NCBI GenBank assembly: GCA_017311315.1 | Contig: CM029631.1 | Location: forward strand, 4,247,360-4,311,359 | Source of the DNA: Dendrocalamus latiflorus | Lineage: Eukaryota; Streptophyta; Magnoliopsida; Poales; Poaceae | DNA: 64,000 nucleotides | Direction of reading: 5' to 3' | Shown here: one piece after another, positions 11,858 to 23,102 of the stretch | Position numbering within the stretch: the first letter of the stretch is position 1 | Layout: every line of letters begins with the position of its first letter | Position numbers and translations under genes: made by a program | The notes under the pieces: model-generated | What the model saw: the letters and a program-made list of their open reading frames with translations, nothing else | Database searches by the model: none | What the model was told of the DNA's origin: nothing

Positions 11858-13606
11858 GTATCAGACAAAATTTCTCAATTGCCACCTACGGGTCTTCACC
11901 AAGATGAGATGACCAATGCCTCATCACTAAGATCGTATACCTGCTCCAAGGCTGTTACCATTTGAAACGTCCGAGTTCTATAGCACACTACATCACACCA
12001 TAGTCTGTGATACCTAATTACTTGCCGCAAAGATTATACGTCTGCTTTGAGCATCATTACTTGAAATATATAAGTCCAATTGGCACACCACATATGTGTA
12101 CTTGCCTCATCATGATTCTTTTCTCTTGTACTTCTTCGCTTGAGATGATGATCTACCTAGACTTATGCAACACGCCATAGTCTCAGGACACCTTCCGTAG
12201 CCTCGACCTTACCACTGACCGCAACAATTATCAAGTACATGCACATCAAAGAACAAGCAATTGACTTGAGTACAAATAACATACACTTAACTCTCATTAG
12301 CAAATCAAATGCATGGGCATACCCATGACTTATACTTGCATAGATTCCGCCATGACTAACACAACTGAAACCAACTCAACTTGACACACTCAACACTTGG
12401 GGTCGGTCTGACTACGGCACTCATGCTAGTCAGACAGCCCAATACTCAACAGTCAGACCGCCATTACAAAGCTTATCAGACCGCTCGACACTTCGATTAG
12501 ACCACTATTACAAAGCTAATTAGACCGCTTTCAATTCCTTTGCGCAACACAACACAGACCTATCTGGAAAATAGCTATCACCAACTACGAGCCGGTACCA
12601 CCACACACCAGTTAGACTGTCACCATGACTGATCAGACTACCACACCAGCACCGATCAAACCACTAGCTATAGACTGCAAAATCCAGAGATCAAATGACA
12701 TAAAATCAAATTCAAACAAATTAAGATAATAGAGCATAAGTAAAGTCAAATACTCATTATCATTATGGTTACCACCACATGGTCTTATAGCATGGCTTAT
12801 TATGAAGTGGCAGTGTCGTTGCTTCCATTTGATTAAAGCACTCTTTCGAGTTTGCATCTCTCTCTTTTCTTTCCTTTTGCTTTTTTTCGTAATTGGACAG
12901 CAGAAGATGGTGCCTGAAATGATGCTTTCGATATCTTTGATCGTATCTACGTCCAGCCAGAGATCACGAGAAAGGGATCTGCGCAGTTTGACCGGTATTT
13001 CTGTCTGTATTTTTCTTGGCTTTGGACTTTTGGTTTGAACACGGTTCGTTCCAGCCCTGTTTGGTCCTACTTGATGACTACAATTGCCCTTTAAAATTTT
13101 CTTTAGAAAAAAGTCGATCAATTAATTGAGAAATCAGCTTGCCTTTGGCAAAAGGTAAAGCTAGTTAGGTGGAGGATTGTTGATTTCAGAAAAGAAAGAT
13201 TAAAGAAATTAAAGCAAGAAATGAATGGGCAATGCATGAGCGAACACTTTAGCTGCTTGCTGATCTAAAGTACTCAGATCTAGCTTAATCAATGCTCAAA
13301 ATTGGAATCTTCCCTATGGAGCTTTGCCTAAGATTAACGTTACGAATGCGCGAGGTTTTGTTTTAACAGGGCATTATCCAACGATACTGCAAGTCTGCAA
13401 ACAGCATGTTGGTCACGGATGGCTTCCTCTAGTTGGCTTGCTTCGGTGAGGCGGGGGACACGGAGGTAGGGACGTGCGTACAGTGCACCTGTGTGTCCTC
13501 TCCTGCGCGCGTTCCTCTGATCTCTCGCTCGCACCACGCGCGTGGCACAGCGCTGGCTGCTTGTGAGTTCCCCCCGTGCCCACGTAGAAACACGCATGCG
13601 CACCTT
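11858..13606. other. Gene-free interval with degenerate CAGACCG repeats
   Basis: Between about 12400 and 12660 the words GTCAGACCG, TTAGACCG and CAGACTACC recur irregularly, as in eroded LTR-retrotransposon sequence. No reading frame is convincing. The 162-codon minus frame at 12633-13121 has no recognisable domain. Confidence 0.4.
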
Positions 13607-14129
13607 GAATATTTTTGGTCTCCAGCGGCAAAAATGCCGCATTTTGCCTCCTCCTCCCGTGTGTACTACTGGGTCTGGCCCCCTCCCGCGTGTTCTGCAA
13701 GCGAGGAAGGTGGCAGTGGCGTCTCTCTGCCGACGCGGTGGCGACGTCTTTCCTCCGACGACGGCATCCCCTCTCTGTCGGCGTTGTCGTTCCCTCTTTG
13801 CCAGCTTCGTCGTCCATGCGCTTATCGTCGTGTTGCTTCGTCGACGCATTGCCTTGTACCATGCCACCTCCTCGTGCAGTCCCATACCGTGCCACCTTCC
13901 CTCGCATGTCCTAGTACTGCACCACCTCCCCCTCGCGCGCAGCATAGCCGCGCCGCCATCTTCACACACACTCCGGCTGTGTCGTCTCCCCTCACGCGGT
14001 ACCCGATTGCGCCACCTTCCCTCACGTGCTCCCCGACCATGGGAGGGGGCCAAAGACGGCAATACACGCGGGAGAGGACCAAATGCGGTATTTCCGTGCC
14101 GCTGGGCTAAAATGGCCAAAAATCCCACC
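13607..14129. mobile_element. Putative Mutator-like element with GC-rich insert
   Basis: Ends are diverged inverted repeats of about 70 bp: left ATTTTTGG..CCAGCGGC..AATGCCGCATTT..CTCCCGTGTG..GGCCCCCTCCC, with the complementary order on the right (GGGAGGGGGCC..CACGCGGGAGAGG..AAATGCGG..GCCGCTGG..CCAAAAAT). Flanks CACCTTGA and CACCTTAA could be an eroded duplication. The GC-rich interior has frames on both strands with no known domain and may be captured sequence. Identity of the arms is judged by eye only. Confidence 0.4.
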
Positions 14130-14621
14130 TTAACACCTAGCTTAGCCTATGTACGTATGTGCACTGTCGGTTTGGAAGTCTTAACAAAAACATGGATGTT
14201 TTTTTTATAAAAAAAACTCGTGCTACAAAGTTAATTTGAAGCTGTACATATAAGAAGATTGTGCATTGTGAACCACATGAATGGCACCTGTTGCCAAACT
14301 GTGTGCAGGCAGTGCAACCTTGTTTGCTTCTCTCTGAATGTGGATGGCCTCATGTGTGTATATAGGTGAGCTGTGGAGTTAGTTGATGGGCACTCACACG
14401 TGCGTCCCAACGGTTAGAGCAATGTCCCCATAGTTTCATGTTTCTAAATAGAATATTAATAGTTGGAGAAGACTGGAAACTACGTATAATCATGTCCTAA
14501 AGTAACAGCCAACGCGCCTAACAATCGAAGCCAGCAACATCGACGGCAAGGTTGTACTACTAACGGGATTCGGAGATTATTTAACTTATAGTTATAATAT
14601 GTGAAGCATCAACACTACAAA
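14130..14621. other. Gene-free interval upstream of tRNA-Glu
   Basis: AT-rich, no supported gene. It is the 5' flank of the tRNA gene; short CAA words (CATCAACACTACAA) just before it resemble plant tRNA transcription start contexts. Confidence 0.4.
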
Positions 14622-14695
14622 TCCATTGTCGTCTAGTCCGGTTAGGATACCTGGCTTTCACCCAGGCGACCCGGGTTCAAATCCCGGCAATGGAA
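14622..14695 (+). tRNA. tRNA-Glu(UUC): tRNA-Glu (anticodon UUC)
   Basis: The acceptor stem pairs TCCATTG with CAATGGA and leaves discriminator A. The anticodon arm CCTGG-CTTTCAC-CCAGG gives anticodon TTC, and the T arm CCGGG-TTCAAAT-CCCGG is perfect. A box (GTCTAGTCCGGTTAGG) and B box (GGGTTCAAATCC) are intact. A T run at about 14707-14715 serves as Pol III terminator. No CCA is encoded, as expected for a nuclear gene. It is the plant cytosolic type, not a plastid insertion. Confidence 0.95.
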
Positions 14696-16166
14696 AATGT
14701 TTCTCCTTTTTTTTGTTCACGGCGGTTCTGAGCCCTGTCTATACATTCCCAGTTCCACGGGCTGCAATTTGTGTCCTACAAAAATCAAATTGCTCGATGC
14801 AATAGGTGGGCTGCAAAAGTCTTGCGTTGGCCTAGTTTTATTCGTTTCTTTTGATCTTTCAAAGCAGGCCCAAGCCACCTCCACCTTGGAATGATGTATC
14901 ATCCAATCGAAATACCAATGCAGGCCTTTTTGGGGGACGATAGGCCGGCCCATATTCTCCATTTTCAGAAGGAAATTTTATCTTGCTGTCTTTTCCTAGT
15001 ACCACCCTGAGGCAGGATGACACGACTTCGACAAGGTACAGAAGCCAATGTAGCCACCTAAGGTCAGGCAAACACGTACTGTTTATGTTTTTATCAGCTC
15101 CGGTTGTAACAGTTTAACACAGTCCCAAAGGCATGTTACATACCAATATAATACGAGAGGAACTAGCGAACGGAATACTGTTGAGAGCACTTTCAACGCT
15201 ATAAGGTGGTACCTCTCGTCCATCGCCGTCGCCATGCCGCCCTGGGCAGCTCCATCTGTCTACTCCGCCGCCCTTGCTCCCTCCACCACCACCTGCGATC
15301 GGTAGCACCGTCGTCACCTCGCTGCGCAGCCTCTTGACCTCTTCCCGCCGCCCTGCCTCGCCTAGCCTAATTACCATAGCTATCGCCACCGCCCTACTAC
15401 CCCACCCATCGTCCTCGCCGCCGGGCCGTCGACTCCCTACCTCTTTTTATGCCTAGGGAAAGGGTGAACCCATAGCAGAGGGGGCGGATTTTCCTCTTCC
15501 GACGCTAGATCCAGTGGCGACGCCCCTCCAGGCCGATGGATCCAGCGCACAAATGAGCATGGGGAGGAGGAGGAGAAGTGCATTGATGAGAATGGGATGG
15601 AGGATTAGGGGCATGCCGATGAACATAGAGAGAAGGAGGAGGAGCGTGTAGGGGAGGAGGAGGTGGGTCGGAGTGACGTGGTGGGTGGTGGTTGGAGTGG
15701 CATAGTGGGTGGGCGTAGTGGTCGGAGTGGCATGGTGTGTGGTAGTCGGAGTGGTGCAGTGGGTAGGCGGAATGTGTCAGAGTAGGAATTGGGGATAGGA
15801 GTAGAGTGGAGACGAGGCTTTATAATGCATGCGATCAAACCGTGAAATATTATACCATCTGAATGGCTACGAGCGGTATAGCGTTTCGTAGTATTTCACA
15901 TATAATAAGAATCTCACTAGAAGAACACGTATGAAATTAGAAAAAAAGAACTGCCTTTGAATAGGTACAAGCCCAAACTGATCTCACCTGTAACGAGAGG
16001 TTATGATCACTCCAGTTAATCTCGGTCGGTAGTTGGTTTCCGATCTAGGCTCAGTGAACTCAAAACTGACGGCTCCTTTGAGCAGCGAAAGCTTATCCCC
16101 CCTCCGTCGCCGCGGCCTATCCTTCCCCACGCACGCACGGCCAGCAGCCAGCCACCGAAGCAAACC
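14696..16166. other. Intergenic and RPS9 promoter region
   Basis: No supported gene. A GC-rich patch at about 15190-15450 gives short frames on both strands without recognisable domains, and 15600-15780 holds repeated GTGGTCGGAGTGG words. The last few hundred bases are the promoter and 5' UTR of the plastid RPS9 gene. Confidence 0.4.
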
Positions 16167-18189
16167 ATGGCGCTCTCCGTCTCCTCCCTCACCACCGCCT
16201 TCTCTCACCTCTCCCTTCCCTCCACCTCCAAGCCCCACTCGCCCCCTCCCCTCCGCCTCCTCCCCTCCCCCCGCCGCTCCGCTCGCCTCGCGCTCTCCGC
16301 CCACGCCCCCGAGGCCGCCGACCCGGTTGAGGCGGAGGCACCCGCCGAGGAGGTGCTGGCCATGGAGGAGGAGGCGGAGGAGGACGAGTTGTCGGGGGTG
16401 GCGCTGCGCAAGTACGTGAAGCAGCGGCTGCCGGGGGGATTCGCGGCGCAGCGGATCACCGCCACGGGCCGCCGCAAGACGGCCATCGCCCGCGTCGTGC
16501 TCCAGGAGGGCACCGGCAAGGTCTTCATCAACTTCCGCGACGCCAAGGTGCTTATCTCCTGTCTCGATTCAAGAAATGCACCTGCTGCTTTCGCCACTAC
16601 TGCCGCATTTTGTGACTGTACTCTGTGGCATGATACTAGAATTAGCTAACCGTAGAATATTCGAAGGGATCCAAGATTGTTTGTTGCAGATAATTTTCAA
16701 TCGGCATGTCTGCTCGTTGCTGAAGTAGTAATCAACCCTATTGATGTTCAAGTAGTCGAGCCAATGGAAGGTGTTTCATTCTTGGAGATTCTAGTTGTTC
16801 AGGTGTTAATTGGTTTGCAAATTTCTACGCTCCTAAGTAAATTCATCTAAGTAAACAAGAATGTAAAATTGTCCCGCTGCTTTGGTTAATCCATTGGTTC
16901 TTGTGTATCTTGGTTTACAGTCATGCGATGCCATACAATACTCTTGGTAGAAAATTGGAGCCTGGATGCTTAGTGATATACATCCAAAAGGAGGGAACTT
17001 CTTTTTTGATGTTAAATGTCAAGCCAGGAGGAAAATGTGATGGAAATACTTGACTGACTAGGTGAATAATTTAGCAGAGCTGGTGGTTGCAAGTTTGGAA
17101 AAAGTGGCAAATGTATCCTTAGTTTGATATTTAGTGAAAGGAGGGTTATTTCACACGGTTTGGATGCCTATTAACAGGGCTGTTCAAAATGGTTTCATCA
17201 ACCTGTTGTCAACCCGATTGAAGCTACGGAAGCCTGAATACGTCCATGCTGTTCTTCGTTGCATGCATGTTCCACTTCCTTCCATGCTGCTCTAAATGGT
17301 TTGAGCCAACCCGTATAACCCGGGTTTGAACAGCCCCGCCTATTAACATTCTACTTCTGTTCTGCTTATAAGCTTTTCTGTATACTCGTTTGATTGGCTC
17401 AGTGCATGCTTTAGATGGCAAGAGTTTCTACACCCTGCAGTTTGGTAACTGAAGTTGAATTTTGGTTTCTATCATGCCAATGCTTAAGATTTAGATTTTA
17501 GAGTGTGACCTGAGTTGAAATAATATAATGCATTTTTTCATATGCTCGAGGATCAAAATATGATCATGATATGAACACAAGTTCAGCAGTCAAATTTCAT
17601 GAAAAAAACTTCTCTCTGTTGTGTACATTAAGTGCAACTACTTGGATGAATGATCTAAATTATGGTGCTAACTTCATTAAGATACAAGGTTAAACTCTTA
17701 ACAATAGCTAGTCTGCCTTGATGCTAAATGACTACTGAAATAGCTTAGATCTTCTGTAACATCTGCTTTTGTCGTTGGGGGATTCTTATGGCCTACTAGT
17801 ACGTCTGAACAGTGGCACATATTTTCTTGTAATGTGCCCGAAGATGTGTGTGCAAGCCACAAACATTTGATGAATATCTAGTCTGTACTTAAAATGTGCA
17901 GGAGTATTTGCAAGGAAATCCAATGTGGATGGAGTATTGCAAGGTTCCCTTGGTGACTCTAGGGTTCGAGAAGAGCTACGATGTCTTCGTCAAAGTTCAC
18001 GGGGGTGGTCTCTCTGGCCAGTCCCAGGCAATTTGCCTCGGCGTCGCCCGTGCGTTGGTGAAGATTAGCAATGCCAACAAAGTTCCTCTGAGGTCAGAAG
18101 GTTTGCTGACGAGAGACACCCGTATTGTTGAGAGGAAGAAGGCTGGTCTTAAGAAGGCACGCAAGCGTCCCCAGTTCTCGAAGCGTTGA
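16167..18189 (+). CDS. RPS9: Plastid 30S ribosomal protein S9 (nuclear-encoded)
   Basis: Two exons, 16167-16547 and 17902-18189, spliced in phase 0 at CCAAG/GTGCTT and TGTGCAG/GAGTAT, give 222 residues. Residues 1 to about 45 are Ser/Pro/Leu/Arg-rich with few acids, a typical chloroplast transit peptide; an acidic linker follows. The uS9 domain starts near residue 100 (ATGRRKTAIARVVLQEGTGK) and continues in exon 2 (EYLQGNP, GGGLSGQSQAICLGVARAL). It ends in the diagnostic basic tail KKARKRPQFSKR, which in the family reaches into the P site of the small subunit. All expected blocks are intact. The intron (1354 bp) carries a hAT MITE. It acts in the stroma in plastid translation; that it is the plastid and not the mitochondrial form is inferred from the leader and domain sequence. 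Confidence 0.93.
17175..17338. mobile_element. hAT-type MITE in the RPS9 intron
   Basis: The 164-bp element begins CAGGGCTGTTCAAA and ends TTTGAACAGCCCCG. It is flanked by the exact 8-bp duplication CCTATTAA at 17167-17174 and 17339-17346. Eight-base duplication with CAGGG-type termini fits hAT. It has no coding capacity. Its intronic position should leave the protein unchanged. Confidence 0.85.
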
Positions 18190-18507
18190 GGAGGATGCTT
18201 CATTGTTGTTAGAGTCGTTTCGATACTATCTTCCACCACTTGAAAACGCCCTCATGTGCCATTTTCTGTGCAAATTCTGTAATGGACACAACGGATTCGT
18301 AATATTCGTTTTCTGAAAGCAATTTTCTTGAGGTTACAAAAGGGCCATTTTCTTGCAGCCATTCCCCAAGTCTGGTGAGTCTGCTTAACTCAATTGCATC
18401 CTTGCACTGGACAATCATAATTCATAAATAGCTCAGAGTCATTTTGAGGTCATCAACTAAACACTAAAATACTTCGTATTTTTGAGACAAATTTCAGGCT
18501 GAAATGG
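18190..18507. other. RPS9 3' UTR and short intergenic gap
   Basis: Follows the RPS9 stop codon directly. It holds no gene, and the first part is expected to be 3' UTR. Confidence 0.5.
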
Positions 18508-19124
18508 TTGCTCTACCATGGAGATCAAAATGCAAATAAGTATAGCGCCCTTATCGCATCAACTCGACCGTGCTCTACTTGTGAATCGAATCGCAGTCCA
18601 GCAATTGAGAGTGTGGACTTCAGCAATCACCATCAATATTCCAAGAGAGTTACAATTCTGCCGGTGTTACGGTACAATACAATCCAGACAGGATCGCGGC
18701 CGCCGAAGCGCAAAGCGACCGGTCCGTACAAACCCCGACCGAGCCAAACCAAACCAACCCTTCCGATTTCCGACTCGCGCGGCCTAACCGCCATCCCGCC
18801 TCCGCCGCGCCGCGCCGCGCCGCTGGGCGCCCCGCTCCTCCTCGCCTTCCTCGCCGTCTCCCTCCTCCTCTGCGTGTTCTACCGCCTCTCCCCATCCTAT
18901 TCCTCCTCCTCACCGCCGCCTCCGCAGGCCTCCGGCAACCTCAGCCGCGTCGACCACGCCACCCACGCTGCCGATGGCACTAGGAAGTGTAAGCTCGTGC
19001 CTGATCCGTAAACCCTAAATAGGTGTGGATAAAACTAACTGCATCTTAGTTTAGTGATTTTATTTGGTACTTTGATTCGGTGATCTGTGGGTGTGATATA
19101 TAATAATGTGCTGCTAACTTTGTA

Positions 19125-19804
19125 GAGGAAATTGATTATTTGCCACTCCATACATTGGCACTCTATAATTTGCCATCGCTTAGTCCGCAGTAATTGATTT
19201 TATGCCATCCTTTAGGTTTGATTCTTGATTATTTACCCTTTTTATTTACTTTATTCATTTTTGCTCACCCCTTTTCCCCATGTGAAGTGACCCTTTTGCC
19301 CCTCCTTCTTCTACCTATACATCTGCTCACTTCACAACAGGCCTGCACTTCATCTCTCCACCAAAATTCCTGTCTTTGTCCGTGCCCGAGCATGTAATCA
19401 AGTGACCCTAATATAGTTAGGAAGCAAAATTAACTTTTTGTTGGAATTATGGGAGACAAGTAGTAGCACTAGCACCACTGGGAGGGCGTCAGTGAAGTTT
19501 CTGCAGATGGTGTCAAGTGGCCACGCGCGTGTTTTAGTCCGTCGGTGTGCAGATCGCTGCCAAGTTTATTGTCTTCACACATACACCATTGTTGGGGAGA
19601 GGAGATTAAGGGGAATGACGAAGGAGGGCAAAAGGGTCACTTCACATCCTGAAAAGGGCTGAATTGAGGGAAAATAAGTAAAATAATTGGAAGTGGCAAA
19701 TAATCAAGGATCCAACGTAATGAATTGCATAAAATCGATTATAAACTGAGCGGCAGCAAATTGTAAAGTTCCAATGTATGGAGTGGCAAATAATCAATTC
19801 CCTC
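19125..19804. mobile_element. Non-autonomous Mutator-like element
   Basis: Long terminal inverted repeats of about 110-190 bp start GAGGAAATTGATTATTTG and end with the complement CAAATAATCAATTCCCTC. Both arms contain TGCCACTCCATACATTGG, and an inner GTGAAGTGACCC pairs with GGGTCACTTCAC. The flanks AACTTTGTA (19116-19124) and AAGTTTGTA (19805-19813) are a 9-bp duplication with one change, as expected for MULEs. The roughly 300-bp core has no recognisable gene fragment. It lies in the first intron of the DUF616 gene. Confidence 0.82.
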
Positions 19805-19869
19805 AAGTTTGTATTGAAGCGAAATAATTTTATTATTAGGGTATGAGGTGGTAACATAGTAGGGAAAAT

Positions 19870-20605
19870 TTGTTCAGTTTCACTGAAAGGTCACTGCTTT
19901 CGGAAAATACTACCGAAAAAACCGGGCTCCGGAAATTACCACCAAAAGATTCACCTCGCTTCGGGATTTAGCACTCTGGACAAAAATGCCCTTACCCCTC
20001 CGCTCCTCCTCCTCCTCCGTCGCCACCTCCCTGCCTCTCTCCCTCACCTTCCTTTCCTCCTGCGCCGCCCTGTCCGCCTCCCTCTTCCCCCACCTCTTCG
20101 CCGCCAGCCTCCCCGCCTCCTGGCACCACCACCCAGCCCCCATTGTCTCCAATCGAGCTCTAGCGCCCGAGCCTCCCCCTTCGCCTCCATCTCCGGCTAG
20201 CTAACCGTCCAAAGTCAATCGGGCGAACCGGAGCTTCTTGGTCCGATTCAGGCCACTGGGAGCTTTGCCCGGACCTCCTGAGGACGCCCGGATCCCCGCC
20301 GTTCTTCTTCATCACCTTCGGCGAGCCTCCCCCGTGCGCCCTTCATTCGGTTGTTTGGCCGCGCGAACGGTCGTTCGGCTGTGTGAAACCACATTCGGTC
20401 GCGTGTACGGCCGTTCGGCCATGCCTTAACGCCGGCCACCGGCCGCCGCCGACCGTCGCCGCCGTTGTTGCGTGCACGCGCGTGCGGCCGCATGCCTTGT
20501 GCCGCCGCTCGCGCCACCGCCGCCGCCACGCCATGGCCGTGCTGTGCACCTTGTCGCTGCCGCGCGCGCCGTCGCCACCGCGCCATGGCCGTGTGCGTGT
20601 GCGCC
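19870..20605. other. GC-rich insert of unknown origin
   Basis: It opens with words common at grass DNA-transposon ends (GGAAATTACCACCAAAAG), then turns strongly GC-rich with frames on both strands encoding Pro/Ser/Arg-rich sequence. There is no known domain; it is possibly captured gene sequence inside the DUF616 intron. Confidence 0.35.
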
Positions 20606-20608
20606 TTA

Positions 20609-21156
20609 TGTGACACCTCGGCCTATGTAGAATTAGGCCCATGATGGCCCTTATTTGTGTGTGCACATGAGGGTGTGGATTGGTTTCACCTTGCTAGTTT
20701 GGTTTGAGAAGTACTAACATATAACCTAGGCCTTCTAATGGTAGAAACCTCCTGTTAACTATTTTATGCGAAGCGAGGACGAAAGTACAAGCAGGTTGCT
20801 ACGTATGCATGGCCTATCTAAAATGGGGTTACGCCTAAGCTAGTTTAGACCCTAAGGCGTTACAAATGATATCAGAGCTGACCCTCGTGGTTACATGAGC
20901 GCGTGCGGGTTAGGGGCGTGGGCATATGGCGCATGGCACGTGTGGGCCTGGAGTGGACACACGGCATGGCATATGTGCTGGCACTGAACGCACGAACATG
21001 TACCAAGAAGGGAGATCATGATCATTTGCCCCAATGTAGATATGTTGGGCCGACGAGGACGTCTGATCCTTTGAGGGGGGTGTATGTGACACCTCGGCCC
21101 ATGTAGAATTAGGCCCATGATGGTCCTTATGTGTGTGCACATGAGGGTGTGGATTT
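20609..21156 (+). mobile_element. Miniature LTR retrotransposon, 3' LTR truncated
   Basis: The first LTR runs from 20609 (TGTGACACCTCGGCC) to about 20864 (GCGTTACA). A primer-binding site TGATATCAGAGC (one change from the tRNA-iMet type) follows at about 20868. A core of about 190 bp ends in a purine tract (TTTGAGGGGGGTG, about 21070) and a second LTR starts at 21085. The copies match for about 72 bp up to GAGGGTGTGGATT and then the second is cut off. With no coding capacity it is TRIM-like or a deletion derivative. Confidence 0.7.
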
Positions 21157-21475
21157 AGGACCACAATCGATTGTCAACCGTTGCCAACTTCCGACATACG
21201 ACAACGAACGATGGTCGTCGGCTTCCGATGTACGACCACGAGCCATTGTCGAAAGCTCCTGATTTAGGACCACAATCGATTGCTGACCGTTGCCAACTTA
21301 CGACCACCAGCGATAGTTAACCGCTCCTGACCTACGATCACGCGCGATGGTCGATGACTTCCGACTTATGACGACGAGGTGTGCTCAAGGGCTCCCGCCC
21401 TACAACCGCTAGGTGTGGTCGATGTCTTCTGACTTATGACCACAAGGTGTGATCGACGACTTTCGACTTACTTGA
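21157..21475. repeat. Degenerate TACGACCAC satellite-like array
   Basis: Irregular units of about 50-60 bp share CGACTTATGACCAC, AGGTGTGGTCGA, CACAATCGATTG and TTGCCAACTTNCGAC. The copies are too diverged for a fixed period by eye. Similar CGACC-rich arrays occur at 59590-59840, 60400-60770 and 62080-62490. Confidence 0.6.
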
Positions 21476-21499
21476 CGGATTTAAAAAACTTTTAAAACA

Positions 21500-21601
21500 T
21501 GTTTGTATGCATATTGTAAAATTTTTTACCACCCGTGAGTTTTAAAATATGTAGTATGATAAATTTTAAAAATCCGTAGCAACGAACGGGCATTCAGCTA
21601 G
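21500..21601 (+). mobile_element. Helitron-like 3' terminus
   Basis: The sequence ends GCAACGAACGGGCATTCAGCTAG followed by T. A 3' CTAG end, preceded by the GCAACGNACGGGCA motif with insertion before T, is characteristic of plant Helitrons. The matching 5' TC end is not identified upstream. Confidence 0.6.
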
Positions 21602-21769
21602 TAGTTAAAATAATTTAATATGCACTAATTTTCAACAATAAGAAAAACTTGAGGTCGAGTTCGGCTCGAGTAAACTCGGTAACAGTAAAAAAAAACAATT
21701 CAACATACACTAATTTTCAACAATAAAAAAGCTCGAGATCGTGTTTAGCTCGAGTAAACTCAATAAGAG

Positions 21770-21950
21770 TTAATATGTATCTAGGATTGTAAGAAAAGCT
21801 CGAGACTCGCGAGCTATTCGAGTTCGACTGATTGAAGCTTGCGAGCTTGGGATCAAGTTCGAACTCAGCTCGTTTGGAGTTCGAATCGAGCCTAAAGCGA
21901 GCCGAGCTTGAGCAACTCGCGAGCCTCGAGCTTTTTTTATAGCCCTATCT
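21770..21950. repeat. AGCTCG-rich transposon remnant
   Basis: Dense GCTCGAG/CTCGCGAGC words bounded by TAGGATTGTAAGAAAAGCTCG and CGAGCTTTTTTTATAGCCCTA, resembling the ends of the hAT-like element at 30332-31494. No matching target duplication is found, so it is an eroded copy. Related GGCTCGAGTAAACTC words extend left to about 21640. Confidence 0.55.
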
Positions 21951-22845
21951 GACTGATGTTGATGGGCTGATGTACTAAATTAGGCTGGAGAGAAATTCCT
22001 GATACTATTTCTTAGTGAAAGAGAACAAACTGAAGCTACAACTTCTTATTTGTTTATCACTTCTAGCCCATGTATTCTACTAATCCTTCGATTTCTCTGG
22101 TCACGGTAGATATACTCTATCTTTCCTTTTCTCCTGCTTTTCTTTATTTCCACTTCTAGAATATCAATGTGATCATTAAGACATGTGCTTTGCTCATGAA
22201 TTCAATGTTGTTGCATTGACAGCCTGCCTGAAGATTCTTGGCCCTGAGAAGCTTCAAAATCTGGAACTTCCTGAAACCCCTGAACAAAATCTGCCAGTCA
22301 AGAAAGTTGTGTACAGATCCAGTTTGCCCCATCTTGAAGATGGTGTCTCATCCCATACAAAGAACTCGCGGTTTAATTCATTCACAGTATACCAGACTCT
22401 CACTGAAAGAGAAGAAAGTTTCAAGGTTTTTTTCTGCCTCTAAATTCCATGAAGTTCTTGAAATTTTTGTAAGCTGTTCTAGTTGCTATGAAACTTCAAT
22501 ATGTATGTTCTTGTTTAGTTTGTGGATAACAGTACCAGGTGTGGCATTTGTACTGATTCCCACATGGCAATTATCCAGAAAGTAGATGCTACATGATATA
22601 CATTGTAAAAATCCTGAGTTATGGAAAAACTATGTACCTGTCATTCTCATTTTGCCTGCTACTGACTGTTGCAGCTGAAGGAAATTACAACTGTGCACTG
22701 TGGCTTCTACAATGAAAATGGAGGGTTCAGAGTTTCTGATGTTGATAAAGATTACAAGAGTTTTTCTGGCCACTTGTGCATTTGGTGGAGGGAATGACCT
22801 TCACCAGCCTATAGCAATGACAGAAATGTCTATCCAAAAGGTTTA

Positions 22846-23102
22846 GGACCTGTTTGGTTGGTGCCTAAGTTTGCCATGTTTAAGCTTAGGCAATATGTGG
22901 CTGTCACAGAAAGTGTGGCTAACAAAATCGAAACCACACTTGTGGCAAAGTTTGGCAAGAAACTGAGTTTATGACGTGTGGGGCCGGGTGCTAAGAAAGT
23001 GTGGCATGCCACAGTTACGTCAGTGAACCAAACAGCTACCTAAAAACTGTGGCACGCCTAACTTGTGGCTCGGCAACTTCTGGTCATGAACCAAACAGGC
23101 CC
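22846..23102. mobile_element. Tourist-like MITE in DUF616 intron 3
   Basis: The 257-bp element has termini GGACCTGTTTGGTT and AACCAAACAGGCCC with TTA duplications at 22843-22845 and 23103-23105, the signature of PIF/Harbinger MITEs. It starts only five bases after the exon 3 donor. Confidence 0.85.

Noticed and set aside
13340..14128. Overlapping frames of 160-262 codons on both strands
   Set aside because: Inside a putative Mutator-like element with inverted ends; no family signature in any frame.
14622..14695. tRNA-Glu as an inserted plastid tRNA
   Set aside because: Stem and loop sequences are of the plant cytosolic type and the flanks are not plastid sequence.
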